11,812 bases of DNA from Pleurocapsa sp. MO_226.B13 (GCA_030064795.1 JASJEI010000135.1:1-11812), one strand, 5' to 3'. Positions 1-7,716 are shown, numbered from the stretch's first letter. Translations and numbers: made by a program. The notes: generated from the letters alone by a model not told the origin.

Positions 1-136
1 GATGGGCAGACACGCCCCAAAGTAGTCTAAGTTAGTTGATAGTGTAAGCACCTCAAAGAAGGAGAGCTTCTGGCTCTAGCTATAGCCATCAATGTTGCTT
101 AGAAGCCCGCACGGGTTTACCCTGCGGGAGTGTCAC
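1..136 (+). mobile_element. Right end of an IS200/IS605-type (TnpB-carrying) element, partial
   Basis: The segment ends in a hairpin at 106-128. Arms CCCGCA (106-111) and TGCGGG (123-128) enclose an inner GGG-TTTA-CCC with one bulged C, and the hairpin is followed by AGTGTCAC ending at 136. The pattern GAAGCCC-hairpin-GGGAGTGTCAC is, from memory, how the right ends of many cyanobacterial TnpB elements look. Two smaller stems precede it: GAAG/CTTC (58-70) and TGGCT/AGCCA (71-88). All three + frames close by position 35. One of them (frame 1, stop at 28-30) could be the last nine codons of tnpB, but nine codons cannot prove that. The coding part and left end lie outside the window. The element lies tail to tail with chrA. 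Confidence 0.6.
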
Positions 137-156
137 GCAAAACACACTGCTAAACC
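36..156 (+). ncRNA. Candidate omega RNA (guide RNA) of a TnpB element
   Basis: TnpB nucleases of IS200/IS605 elements use an RNA made from the element's right end, whose 3' guide is the flanking DNA just outside the element. Three successive stem-loops (58-70, 71-88, 106-128) lie between the presumed tnpB stop and the presumed element end at 136, which fits such a scaffold. If so, the guide would start at 137 and read into the DNA downstream of chrA. The boundaries and the expression are inferred. The missing tnpB means activity cannot be judged here. Confidence 0.4.
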
Positions 157-216
157 TTATACTCAGACGCTTGGCTGATGACTAATGACTACCATTGTCT
201 TAACTCGAAACTAGCG

Positions 217-1395
217 TTAACCGATAAAGCCAACCAGATGGAAAACCAGCCCGCAGGTTGCTCCCAAGATAACTAACCAGACGGTATTAATACCAAATCG
301 AAATACGGCGATCGCGCTTAAGACTGCCATAATTAGAGTCAACCAATCCACAATCGCAGCCCGTCCCAAGGTATAGGTAACTCCCGCCATCAATCCCCAG
401 GAAGCAGCATTAACACCATCTAAGAAGCCTCCAGCCCAAACAGATTGGCGTAATTTTGTTACCCAGGGATTAACTATTCCCACCAGCAAAAACGCAGGTA
501 GAAAGATGCCAATCGTCGCTGCGATCGCTCCTTGATTTCCCGCCAGCAAGTAACCGATAAAGGTTGCAGTGGTAAAAACTGGCCCTGGTGTAATTTGTCC
601 GATTGCGACTGCATCTAAAAGCTGTTGGGAGGTCAGCCAATGATGGCGTTCGACTAAATCTCGTTGCAGAAATGCTAGCAATACATACCCACTACCGTAG
701 AGTATGCAACCAATTTTGAGAAAAAAAAGGAATACGCTCCCCCAGGTAAGAGAAATAGCAGCAGTTGTCGCCCCTCCCGCTTGAGCCAATAGATTGGAAA
801 ACGGGAAGAAAAAGGCGATTTTGGTGGCGCGATCGCTTTGCCAGTTTTTGACGAGCATGATTGCAATCCCGATTAAAACTAGCAGTAAAATCTCGTTAAA
901 TCCAGCCACATAAGCAGCGACTGCTGCAATTCCTGCGACTATAGTCGGAACATCTTTAGCAGCTTTTTTACCCAACTTCCATAAGGCTCGAAGTACTACC
1001 GCCACAATTACTGGTTTAATTCCGTAAAGTAACCACTCTACTTGGGGTATAGTTTGAGAGCGAACATAGAGTATTGCCAGCAACCAAACAATTACCATTG
1101 CAGGTAAGATAAAACAACTGCCCGCTACAAATAAACCACGCCATCCAGCTTGCTCGTAGCCAATATGAATCGCTAATTCCGTAGAGTTAGGGCCGGGAAG
1201 TAAGTTAGTTACCCCAATTAGGTCTAGTAAATTTTCTCGGCTCATCCACTGTCGCCGTTTTACTACCTCATCATCGATCATGGCAATGTGGGCAGCAGGG
1301 CCACCAAAAGCGATCGCTCCCAATTTTAGAAATACCTTTGCCAGTTCTTTTAGTCGTTGATTGTGTTGTCTTTGACTATCTACTTCAGGGAACAT
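217..1395 (-). CDS. chrA: Chromate transporter, long-chain (two-domain) ChrA
   Basis: The 392-residue inner-membrane protein belongs to the CHR superfamily, whose characterised members export chromate. It shows the family's internal duplication. The N half has K-L-G-x-I-A-F-G-G-P near residues 24-33 and PGPNSTELAIHIGY at 67-80. The C half repeats this as K-I-G-C-I-L-Y-G-S-G near 227-236 and TPGPVFTTATFIGY at 269-282. About ten hydrophobic segments follow these motifs. The ATG at 1395 gives the usual length for a long-chain ChrA, although no clear Shine-Dalgarno precedes it. It is separated from hemL by a terminator, so it probably has its own weak promoter or depends on read-through. Cyanobacterial homologues are often annotated from family membership alone, so chromate may not be the natural substrate. 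Confidence 0.95.
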   Translation of the reverse strand: MFPEVDSQRQHNQRLKELAKVFLKLGAIAFGGPAAHIAMIDDEVVKRRQWMSRENLLDLIGVTNLLPGPNSTELAIHIGYEQAGWRGLFVAGSCFILPAMVIVWLLAILYVRSQTIPQVEWLLYGIKPVIVAVVLRALWKLGKKAAKDVPTIVAGIAAVAAYVAGFNEILLLVLIGIAIMLVKNWQSDRATKIAFFFPFSNLLAQAGGATTAAISLTWGSVFLFFLKIGCILYGSGYVLLAFLQRDLVERHHWLTSQQLLDAVAIGQITPGPVFTTATFIGYLLAGNQGAIAATIGIFLPAFLLVGIVNPWVTKLRQSVWAGGFLDGVNAASWGLMAGVTYTLGRAAIVDWLTLIMAVLSAIAVFRFGINTVWLVILGATCGLVFHLVGFIG

Positions 1396-1434
1396 TGCAG
1401 CTTATACAAAGTAATTAAAAGTGATTATGAATAC

Positions 1435-1458
1435 AAAAAAGGCGAGAAAAATCCCGCC
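1435..1458 (-). terminator. Intrinsic terminator downstream of hemL
   Basis: On the minus strand the arms GGCGGG and CTCGCC (six pairs, one G-U) enclose a six-base loop and are followed by six Ts (the A run at 1435-1440). It lies about 170 nt past the hemL stop and 40 nt before the chrA start. The + strand also has a T run at 1464-1469, so it could act in both directions. Confidence 0.7.
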
Positions 1459-1627
1459 ATAATCTTTTTTCTAGACAGTTTTGAACTAAACTTAAAAGTC
1501 TGCCATTCCTAAATTGAGATAAGAAAGTTAATTTATTCTACGACTTCCAAAACCAAAGTCCATAGCTAACAACTAACAGCTACTGATAATTCTACCGAGC
1601 AATTTCCTTCCTGAAATTAACAATGAA

Positions 1628-2929
1628 TTAAATTTTGGCTAAAACTTCTTTTGCTGCTGCAATAGTGTTATCGATATCTTCGTCAGTATGCGCCAAGGAA
1701 GTAAAACCTGCTTCAAATTGAGAAGGAGCAAGATAAATACCTTTTTCCAACATACCGCGATGGAAACGAGCAAATTTCTTCAGATCTGAAGTTTTGGCAT
1801 CGTCGTAATTACGAACTTCTGCATCAGTAAAAAACATCCCAAACATCGCACTAATGCTACCACCAGTTGCTTGATGACCCGCTTCTCTAGCAGCTGCCAA
1901 AAGACCGTTGGATAGTTTTTTAGTAATGCGGTCTAGCTCTTGGTAAGTACCTGGTTTACTCAGCAATTCCAAAGTTTTAATTCCTGCTGTCATCGCCAAA
2001 GGATTACCAGATAAAGTACCAGCTTGATACATCGGCCCTGCTGGTGCGACCATAGACATAATATCAGCACGTCCACCGTAAGCACCTACAGGCAAACCAC
2101 CACCAATAACTTTACCCAGGGTAGTCAGATCGGGAGTAACGCCAAACTTTGCCTGTGCGCCACCATAAGAGATCCGAAAACCAGTCATAACCTCATCAAA
2201 GACTAATAACGCACCGTGTTCTTTAGTAATGTCTCTCAAACCTTCTAAGAAACCAGCATCGGGAGTGACAAAGCCAGAATTACCTACTACTGGTTCTAAG
2301 ATAACTCCGGCAATTTGGTCGGGATTTTCAGTAAAGAGTTTTTTGACTGTTTCCAAGTCGTTATAGGGAGCAGTCAAAGTGTTGTTGGTAGCAGATTTAG
2401 GTACTCCAGGAGAATCTGGCAAGCCTAGAGTAGCAACTCCAGAACCAGCTTTCACTAGGAACATATCTGCATGACCGTGATAGCAGCCTTCAAATTTGAC
2501 AATTTTGTCTCTACCTGTAAATGCCCGCATCAAACGCAAGACTGACATACAGGCTTCTGTTCCTGAGTTGACAAAGCGCACGATATCAATACTAGGAACG
2601 GCCTCGATAACCATTTCTGCCAGGACATTTTCTAAAGCACAAGGCGCGCCAAAACTCGTGCCTTTTTCTAATGCTTCGTGCAGGGCTTCAATTACTTCAG
2701 GATGGGCATGACCGCAAATCGCAGGACCCCAAGTACCGACATAATCGATATATTGATTGCCATCGACATCCCAAATATATGCCCCTTTAACACGGTCGAA
2801 GACAATAGGTTGACCGCCGACGGATTTAAAAGCTCTTACTGGAGAACTAACGCCACCAGGCATTAATTTCTGTGCAGCACTAAAAATTTCTTCTGATTTG
2901 GCTGTTTTAAAGGAAGTTGTAGAAACCAA
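1628..2929 (-). CDS. hemL: Glutamate-1-semialdehyde 2,1-aminomutase
   Basis: This cytosolic PLP enzyme converts glutamate-1-semialdehyde to 5-aminolevulinate, the last step of the C5 route that feeds heme, chlorophyll and bilins. At 433 residues it has the normal family length. Visible are the N-terminal [13 protein letters not shown] signature (22-34), SGTEA (122-126) for the PLP phosphate, the D245 region FDEVMTGFR, and the Schiff-base lysine K273 in [14 protein letters not shown]. The start is a TTG at 2927-2929. It is preceded by AGGAG (2936-2940) at six-base spacing and gives an N-terminus like that of other cyanobacterial HemL proteins. The gene stands alone between the metK terminator upstream and its own terminator at 1435-1458. 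Identification is secure from near full-length similarity to cyanobacterial HemL as I remember it. Confidence 0.98.
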   Translation of the reverse strand: MVSTTSFKTAKSEEIFSAAQKLMPGGVSSPVRAFKSVGGQPIVFDRVKGAYIWDVDGNQYIDYVGTWGPAICGHAHPEVIEALHEALEKGTSFGAPCALENVLAEMVIEAVPSIDIVRFVNSGTEACMSVLRLMRAFTGRDKIVKFEGCYHGHADMFLVKAGSGVATLGLPDSPGVPKSATNNTLTAPYNDLETVKKLFTENPDQIAGVILEPVVGNSGFVTPDAGFLEGLRDITKEHGALLVFDEVMTGFRISYGGAQAKFGVTPDLTTLGKVIGGGLPVGAYGGRADIMSMVAPAGPMYQAGTLSGNPLAMTAGIKTLELLSKPGTYQELDRITKKLSNGLLAAAREAGHQATGGSISAMFGMFFTDAEVRNYDDAKTSDLKKFARFHRGMLEKGIYLAPSQFEAGFTSLAHTDEDIDNTIAAAKEVLAKI

Positions 2930-2963
2930 TATTTTCTCCTTTAATCAAAATGAGTGTGTAAGT

Positions 2964-2980
2964 ATCTTTATTTTAAAGAT
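2964..2980 (-). promoter_or_regulatory. Inverted repeat in the hemL leader
   Basis: A perfect inverted repeat, ATCTTT-ATTTT-AAAGAT on the + strand, lies 35 bases upstream of the hemL TTG, just before the ribosome-binding site. It contains a TAAAAT that could be a -10 element (2970-2975), although no convincing -35 sits at the right distance. It may be an operator or a weak leader hairpin; the function is unknown. Confidence 0.3.
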
Positions 2981-3027
2981 CTGAGTTGGTGTTAAGACGT
3001 AGTAATGTCAATGACTTTCTATTATCC

Positions 3028-3056
3028 TACGGATGGCAGATGATAAACGATCCGTA
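3028..3056. repeat. Inverted repeat upstream of hemL
   Basis: TACGGAT (3028-3034) and ATCCGTA (3050-3056) are a perfect 7-bp inverted repeat with a 15-base gap. It lies between the metK terminator and hemL, next to a consensus -35-like TTGACA on the minus strand (3006-3011) that has no good -10. It could be a regulator-binding site or a hairpin. No known operator is recognised. Confidence 0.3.
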
Positions 3057-3088
3057 ATGTGAAGATTTCTAAAATTTTGCAGTTAACT

Positions 3089-3118
3089 AAAAAAGGAATT
3101 TAGCTGAGCTAAACTCCT
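3089..3118 (-). terminator. Strong intrinsic terminator of metK
   Basis: On the minus strand an 11-pair stem (AGGAGTTTAGC with GCTAAATTCCT, one G-U) with a three-base loop is followed by six Ts (3089-3094). It begins about 50 nt after the metK stop. It should separate metK from hemL, which then needs its own promoter in 2930-3088. Confidence 0.88.
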
Positions 3119-3166
3119 CTCTATCGAAAATATTCAGATTTAATATGGCGATCGCACTCAAAACAA

Positions 3167-4420
3167 TCAAACTACACTACTAGAGAGCAAAAACTCTTTT
3201 AATTGTTGTGCTTTATCGGTTTTTTCCCAAGGCAAATCTAAGTCATTCCGACCAAAATGACCGTAAGCAGCCACGTCCTGATAAAAACAACCACCCCGCT
3301 CTTGTGGTAGGTTGCGTAAGTTGAGAGTTTGAATGATCCCCGCTGGACGTAGTTCAAAATGCTCTCTGACTAGCTCCAAAAGTACTTTTTCAGCAACTTT
3401 TGCCGTACCAAAAGTTTCAACAAAGATACTAGTCGGTCTGGCAACACCGATCGCATAGCTGACCTGTACTTCACATTTATCTGCCAAACCTGCTGCTACG
3501 ATGTTATTTGCCACATAACGACAAGCATAAGAGGCACTGCGATCGACTTTGGTGGGGTCTTTACCCGAAAAAGCACCGCCACCATGACGAGAATAACCCC
3601 CATAGGTATCTACGATAATTTTACGACCAGTTAAGCCCGAATCTCCTTGAGGGCCGCCAATCACAAATTTTCCGGTCGGGTTGACCAAAAACCGCGTCTT
3701 GTCGTCGGGTTTTAATTCGAGGTCGGCAAATATTGGTTGAACCACCGCCGACCAGAGATCGTCTTTAATTTTCTTTTGAACGGCATCGCCTTCGGAGATA
3801 TCGCCAATAGATTCTGTATGCTGAGTCGAAATCAGAATAGTATCAACACCAACAGGTTTACCATCTTCATACTGAACCGAAACCTGAGTTTTGCCATCGG
3901 GTCGTAGATAAGGTAAATCTCCTTGCTTGCGCGCCTGCGCTAATCGACGAGACATACGATGAGCCAAACTAATAGGCATTGGCATCAATTCTGGAGTTTC
4001 GTTACAAGAAAACCCAAACATAATTCCTTGGTCGCCAGCACCAATCCGATCTAACTCGCTATCACTGAGATTTTCTCGTTGTTCTTGGGCAGAAGTAACA
4101 CCTTGAGCTATATCTGGAGACTGTTCGTCTAAGGCGACTAATACAGAACAGCTATCTGCTGAGAAGCCGTTTTCGGCATTGGTATAACCAATTTCTGCGA
4201 TTTTTCTGCGAGCGAGATCGACATAATTGATCTGGGCTTTGGTAGTGATTTCTCCAGTGATCAAGACTAGCCCTGTATTAACCACTACTTCTGCTGCCAC
4301 ACGGCTCAAGGGGTCTTGAGCAAGCAAGGCATCTAGAATGGTATCGGAGATTTGGTCGCAAATCTTATCGGGATGACCTTCTGTGACTGATTCGGAGGTA
4401 AATAAATAGTTACGAGACAA
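3167..4420 (-). CDS. metK: S-adenosylmethionine synthetase
   Basis: It makes S-adenosylmethionine from methionine and ATP in the cytosol, the methyl donor for many reactions including Mg-protoporphyrin IX methylation in chlorophyll synthesis. The 417 residues carry the family hallmarks: [11 protein letters not shown] with H16, D18 and K19, the [11 protein letters not shown] block in the middle, and the glycine-rich [19 protein letters not shown] loop. The start is a TTG at 4418-4420. It gives the expected N-terminus [15 protein letters not shown] and is preceded by GAGGA at about ten bases. It lies 93 nt downstream of the HAD gene with no terminator between them, so the two may be co-transcribed. 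A strong terminator follows it. No SAM riboswitch is visible upstream. Confidence 0.98.
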   Translation of the reverse strand: MSRNYLFTSESVTEGHPDKICDQISDTILDALLAQDPLSRVAAEVVVNTGLVLITGEITTKAQINYVDLARRKIAEIGYTNAENGFSADSCSVLVALDEQSPDIAQGVTSAQEQRENLSDSELDRIGAGDQGIMFGFSCNETPELMPMPISLAHRMSRRLAQARKQGDLPYLRPDGKTQVSVQYEDGKPVGVDTILISTQHTESIGDISEGDAVQKKIKDDLWSAVVQPIFADLELKPDDKTRFLVNPTGKFVIGGPQGDSGLTGRKIIVDTYGGYSRHGGGAFSGKDPTKVDRSASYACRYVANNIVAAGLADKCEVQVSYAIGVARPTSIFVETFGTAKVAEKVLLELVREHFELRPAGIIQTLNLRNLPQERGGCFYQDVAAYGHFGRNDLDLPWEKTDKAQQLKEFLLSSSVV

Positions 4421-4513
4421 TTTTGTATAGTCCTCTAAAAGATATTAGTTTGGTTGCGCGCTATGCGGAAAATTTAACCCAAGCATCAAAGGATTAAGCT
4501 ATATGATACAGTT

Positions 4514-5266
4514 TTACTCTGAGGATGACAAAATTTGAATTTCAGAGAGGCTAGAAATCTGCCAGTCTGCCTGAGACAAATTTAGATTTGGATAACGGCA
4601 GAGTCCAATAGTTCCTAATGCTCCTGCTGTTTTTGCCATTTGAATATCTCCTAAAGAATCTCCGATCATCAAGGTTCGTTCTGGTGCAACTTCTAATGTC
4701 TGACAAGCTTGAATAAACAGCTTTGGATCTGGCTTCATTAGCAGACCATCTACTCCCATACTGAGTTGAATATAATTTTGTAATTGATGAGTGGTAACGA
4801 ATTTTTCTACCTCTACAGTAGAGTCTGCCGAAAGAATTGCTAGTTTTAAACCTGCATTACTCAAAGACTCAAGTGTTGCTATTACCTCTGGAAATAATGG
4901 TGCCGACTTAGGAGTTTTGACTAAGTATTTTGATTCTGACACCTCAACAAAGGCTTCACGAGCAATCTTTTTAGCTTCGTACCAACTACGTCCCGTCTCG
5001 GCTATGTAAGCAGCAGCAGCAATCTCATTTTCTTGACGGCTACCAACGGCCATTAAACCCGTTGGATCTAAGACATTTTCTTGAATACCAAATGCCATTA
5101 ACAAAGGTTCTCCCACTCCTGGTATTCGAGCATCAATGGTACGCGCCCTCTGAATTCCTACCTCTCGCCAGTATGGTAAAGAGTCTTCTAAAGTCCCATC
5201 TTTATCGAAAATGATTGCCGATACATTTTTAAATTCTAACTTCTGGCAAGCGATCGCAATAGACAA
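4514..5266 (-). CDS. HAD superfamily phosphatase (subfamily I, phosphoglycolate phosphatase-like)
   Basis: The 250-residue protein has all four HAD motifs. Motif I is FDKDGT with nucleophile D21 and acid/base D23. Motif II has S146 in LAILSAD. Motif III is K178 in MKPDP. Motif IV is GDSLGD with D203 and D207. The roughly 90 residues between motifs I and II form a helical C1-type cap, which in this family selects the substrate. It is probably a soluble phosphatase or phosphonatase-like hydrolase; the sequence does not show the substrate. The start is TTG at 5264-5266, supported by GGGAG (5274-5278) at seven bases. It sits between rpsA and metK, just after the rpsA terminator, so it needs read-through or a promoter inside the 100-bp gap. 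An acidic and serine-rich C-terminus (SSSE) is present. Confidence 0.87.
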   Translation of the reverse strand: MSIAIACQKLEFKNVSAIIFDKDGTLEDSLPYWREVGIQRARTIDARIPGVGEPLLMAFGIQENVLDPTGLMAVGSRQENEIAAAAYIAETGRSWYEAKKIAREAFVEVSESKYLVKTPKSAPLFPEVIATLESLSNAGLKLAILSADSTVEVEKFVTTHQLQNYIQLSMGVDGLLMKPDPKLFIQACQTLEVAPERTLMIGDSLGDIQMAKTAGALGTIGLCRYPNLNLSQADWQISSLSEIQILSSSE

Positions 5267-5273
5267 GTTTTTT

Positions 5274-5278
5274 CTCCC
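5274..5278 (-). promoter_or_regulatory. Ribosome-binding site fixing the TTG start of the HAD gene
   Basis: GGGAG on the minus strand lies seven bases before the TTG at 5264-5266. There is no ATG near the N-terminus before motif I, so this site decides the start. Confidence 0.7.
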
Positions 5279-5295
5279 GCAGCAAATTAATTAAC

Positions 5296-5324
5296 AAAAA
5301 AAAGAGAGGCAACTAATCCTCTCT
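5296..5324 (-). terminator. Intrinsic terminator of rpsA
   Basis: On the minus strand AGAGAGG (from 5324 down to 5318) pairs with CCTCTCT (5309-5303) in a perfect 7-bp stem with an eight-base loop, followed by eight Ts (5296-5303). It starts about 40 nt after the rpsA stop and ends 29 nt before the HAD start. Confidence 0.88.
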
Positions 5325-5366
5325 GATAAATACTGTTGTTAAACAGAGTTATTAATAAATTTATTT

Positions 5367-6416
5367 TTATTCTTCTGCTGCTGCGCCAACCATTTCTCCT
5401 TCGGGGCTTTCAGAAGAGTCTGACGGTTCTTCTGTCGCTTCCACGGTCTCTTCTGTTGCTTCATCTGCAACGGCAGACATTTCTTCTGCTGCTTCTTCGA
5501 TAGTTATACCTTCAGCCTCTGCCAACAGTTTTTGACGGTATTTTTCTGCCATTTCTTCGGCTTTCTCGAAGACAATTTCTCTATTTTTAAGCATATCACC
5601 AGGCTCTGGCTCTAGCTGCTTGGTAGATAGAGATATCCGACCTCTTTCTGCATCTAGGTCGATAATCATTACTTTCAGTTCGTCATTGACACCAAATACG
5701 CTGTGAGGGGTATCAATGTGGTCGTGAGATATCTCAGATATGTGAAGCAAACCGCTCACTCCGCCAATATCGATAAACGCACCGTAAGGTTTGATTCCGC
5801 GTACAGATCCTTTGACTACTTGACCGACTTCCAAACCATTCATCTTGCGCTCTACTAATGCCCGACGATGGCTTAAGACTAGTCGGTTACGTTCTTCATC
5901 GACTTCCAAAAACTTGAGAGGTAAATCTTCTCCTACTAAATCTTCTTTAGCCTCTCGCGCGCTAATATGAGAGCCAGGAATAAATCCTCTCAAACCTTCA
6001 ATTCTGACTAATGCACCACCACGGTTGGTAGCAAAAACGTTAGAACGCACGGTAGCATCTTCTTGCTGTAGCTGTCGTACCCGTTCCCAGGCGCGCATGT
6101 ACTCGATCCGTCGGATAGATAGAGTTAGCTGCCCATCCTCGTTTTCATCAGTGAGAATAAAAAACTCTCTAGTTTCATTGGCTTGAAGAACTTCACTGGG
6201 GTTGTCAACTCGATTAATTGACATTTCCTGAATGGGTATGTAAGCAGCGGTTTTAGCACCAATGTCAATCAGAGCGCCTCTTGGTTCCATACTAAAAACT
6301 GTTCCCGCTACTATATCTCCTGGACTAAAATGATAATCATATCTATCTAGAAGGGCAGCGAAATCTTCATGAGTGAAACCAATATCTTTAGTAATGTTTG
6401 CTTGCTGATTGACCAT
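5367..6416 (-). CDS. rpsA: 30S ribosomal protein S1 (short cyanobacterial type)
   Basis: S1 binds mRNA on the 30S subunit and helps translation initiation. Starting at the ATG at 6414-6416 the protein has 349 residues, with three S1 (OB-fold) domains at about 31-103, 120-185 and 197-267, against six in E. coli. The strongest is the third (GIKPYGAFIDIGG near 207-219). The C-terminus from about residue 300 is an acidic Glu/Ala-rich tail of low complexity. The reading frame stays open for 24 codons upstream to a GTG at 6486-6488. I chose the ATG because known cyanobacterial S1 proteins start near MVNQ/MVSQ followed by the conserved IGFTHEDFAALLD. The nearest purine-rich site (AAGGA) is about 12 bases away, which is weak. 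A leader of about 190 nt and a terminator at 5296-5324 make this a single-gene unit. Confidence 0.96.
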   Translation of the reverse strand: MVNQQANITKDIGFTHEDFAALLDRYDYHFSPGDIVAGTVFSMEPRGALIDIGAKTAAYIPIQEMSINRVDNPSEVLQANETREFFILTDENEDGQLTLSIRRIEYMRAWERVRQLQQEDATVRSNVFATNRGGALVRIEGLRGFIPGSHISAREAKEDLVGEDLPLKFLEVDEERNRLVLSHRRALVERKMNGLEVGQVVKGSVRGIKPYGAFIDIGGVSGLLHISEISHDHIDTPHSVFGVNDELKVMIIDLDAERGRISLSTKQLEPEPGDMLKNREIVFEKAEEMAEKYRQKLLAEAEGITIEEAAEEMSAVADEATEETVEATEEPSDSSESPEGEMVGAAAEE

Positions 6417-6612
6417 ATGGGTTAGATGTCCTTGTTGTATTTCCTTATTTTTTGTTATCGATGAGCCTCCTGCTTGATGTACACTCACCTGGTTTTCGTG
6501 CAGCCTACACCTACATTAGCTTGGTTTTCCAGTCTACAAAGGCGATCGCTTGGCTTTTCTAACTTTACCAAACACTTTGTTACTACAAAACCTTACTTGT
6601 CGGCAAGATGGC

Positions 6613-6621
6613 ATTATACCA
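6613..6621 (-). promoter_or_regulatory. rpsA promoter candidate (extended -10)
   Basis: The minus strand reads TGG-TATAAT, a perfect extended -10 (TGnTATAAT). No good -35 lies 17 bases upstream, which is usual for extended -10 promoters. It would give a leader of about 190 nt before the rpsA ATG. Confidence 0.5.
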
Positions 6622-6772
6622 TTGTAACTTTTTATTTGAGTGGCTGTGACCTGTTTGCTTTTTTTTTGCTATAAATTATAAATAATTGTATTAGTGCTGG
6701 AATTTATATACTGATACTAGCTTAAATCAAAGCTAAGTACCAAGGCAAGCTCTAAAGTGCATCATTATTTAG

Positions 6773-6827
6773 TGCGCGTAGTTTCGAGGTCTCCTCGAAA
6801 CGCTGACCGCGCAGTGATTTCACAGCG
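6773..6827. repeat. Palindromic element between nrdR and rpsA
   Basis: GTTTCGAGG (6781-6789) and CCTCGAAAC (6793-6801) form a perfect 9-bp stem with a three-base loop. Outside it, TGCGCG (6773-6778) pairs with CGCGCA (6808-6813). A second hairpin, CGC-A-GTGA-TT-TCAC-A-GCG (6810-6827), shares bases with the outer arm, so the two folds compete. There is no T run, so it is not a typical terminator. It may be one copy of a dispersed repeat or a structured RNA. Confidence 0.6.
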
Positions 6828-6931
6828 TCGATCTAGTCTGTAGAGAGCGATCGCGCTCGATAACAGTATTAAAGTCACTGGGATTTTTTTAACTCTTTTA
6901 AAAATTAAGCGAGTTTTTCTAATAGTAACAG

Positions 6932-7420
6932 TTAAATTCTCGTAAATTCTGGGCTTTTTGAACTAGAATTTTCATTTTGGAGATGATTGAGCGTTTCAAC
7001 GAAATCTTTAATTCCTTGAAACTTTCTGTATACAGAGGCAAAGCGGATATAAGCTACTTCGTTTTCGTAACGTAGATTTTGCAAGACTAATTCACCTATT
7101 TCGCTACTGCTGAATTCTCTGCCTGAATTTTGCTGCAATTTGGCTTCAATGCTATCAACTATTATTTCCGCTTTTTGATGCGAAACTGTGGTTTTTTCAC
7201 AGGCTCTGAGTATTCCTCGCAACAATTTGGCGCGATCGAAAGACTCTCGACTACGGTCTCTTTTGATCACTGTTATCGGAACTAGTTCAATTCTTTCGTA
7301 AGTAGTAAAACGTTGTTTGCAATTTAAACACTCTCGACGACGGCGAATACTTTGCCCGCTTTCTGTAGAACGAGATTCTAAAACCCGACTTTCCGTATGT
7401 TGGCAATTTGGACAATGCAT
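6932..7420 (-). CDS. nrdR: Transcriptional repressor NrdR
   Basis: NrdR is an ATP/dATP-sensing repressor of ribonucleotide reductase genes. The 162 residues have the standard layout. An N-terminal zinc ribbon has C3-x2-C6 and C31-x2-C34. An ATP-cone domain follows at about 49-139 ([16 protein letters not shown], and later [11 protein letters not shown]). The C-terminal tail is short and polar. The ATG at 7418-7420 gives the canonical MHCPNC start. It lies 200 nt downstream of psbT, with its own promoter candidate just ahead of the start, so it is probably expressed independently of psbBT. No reductase gene is in the window. Confidence 0.97.
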   Translation of the reverse strand: MHCPNCQHTESRVLESRSTESGQSIRRRRECLNCKQRFTTYERIELVPITVIKRDRSRESFDRAKLLRGILRACEKTTVSHQKAEIIVDSIEAKLQQNSGREFSSSEIGELVLQNLRYENEVAYIRFASVYRKFQGIKDFVETLNHLQNENSSSKSPEFTRI

Positions 7421-7438
7421 GAATCTAAATAGACATTT

Positions 7439-7466
7439 ATTATAAATTGTTTACATAAACGACAAA
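7439..7466 (-). promoter_or_regulatory. nrdR promoter candidate with palindrome in the spacer
   Basis: On the minus strand TTTGTC (7461-7466), a 16-base spacer and TATAAT (7439-7444) form a promoter about 20 bases ahead of the nrdR ATG. The spacer contains GTTTA-CA-TAAAC (7449-7460), a perfect palindrome placed like an operator. It does not resemble the NrdR box consensus I know, so the binding protein is unknown. Confidence 0.45.
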
Positions 7467-7620
7467 TCTGAGCCGTTCTTAACATCATAATCTGCTAGAT
7501 AACAGACTACGAGCGAAAATGACTCAGAAATAAAAAAATCTTAAAAATCCTTAACAACTTGCTAATTCTTTCACCAAATGGCGAAGCGGAATAGCTAGTC
7601 TATTTTAAGCGATTTAGCAT

Positions 7621-7716
7621 TTATTTTTCGATACGGGGTGGCTCGCGGAAGGCGATCGCAAAAAAGAGAACTGCTAACGCCATAGCCAAGACCAAAATGT
7701 ATGCAACGGCTTCCAT
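7621..7716 (-). CDS. psbT: Photosystem II protein T
   Basis: This 31-residue thylakoid subunit of photosystem II has a single membrane helix (about residues 3-23), beginning MEAVAYILVLAMALAV and ending in the charged REPPRIEK tail typical of PsbT. PsbT lies at the monomer-monomer interface of the PSII dimer near D1 and CP47 and helps acceptor-side repair. The ATG at 7714-7716 has AGGA eight bases upstream. It lies 161 nt after psbB on the same strand, the usual psbB-psbT arrangement of cyanobacteria and chloroplasts. A HIP1 site (7652-7659) lies inside the coding region and encodes part of the FFAIAF stretch. Confidence 0.96.
   Translation of the reverse strand: MEAVAYILVLAMALAVLFFAIAFREPPRIEK

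Larger units (their letters stand above)
6417..6931. other. 515-bp intergenic region between nrdR and rpsA
   Basis: I see no convincing gene here. A 66-codon + strand frame at 6474-6674 has no recognisable content and overlaps the rpsA leader. The region holds the rpsA promoter candidate (6613-6618), an inverted repeat TAGCTT/AAGCTA at 6718-6735, a large palindromic element at 6773-6827, two HIP1 sites (6542 and 6847) and AT-rich spacer. Confidence 0.7.

Noticed and set aside
2024..2866. Three + strand frames over hemL
   Set aside because: They are antisense to a full-length, clearly conserved enzyme and have no family features.
6474..6674. 66-codon frame on the + strand in the rpsA leader region
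   Set aside because: No recognisable motif, composition that follows AT-rich spacer, and overlap with the rpsA promoter and leader on the other strand.
6884..6925. AACTC/GAGTT hairpin with Ts after nrdR as a terminator
   Set aside because: The stem has five pairs with a 15-base loop, and the T run is on the + strand while nrdR is read on the minus strand.
7580..7610. AATAG/CTATT hairpin between psbT and nrdR as a psbT terminator
   Set aside because: The stem is only five A/T-rich pairs and no T run follows on the minus strand.
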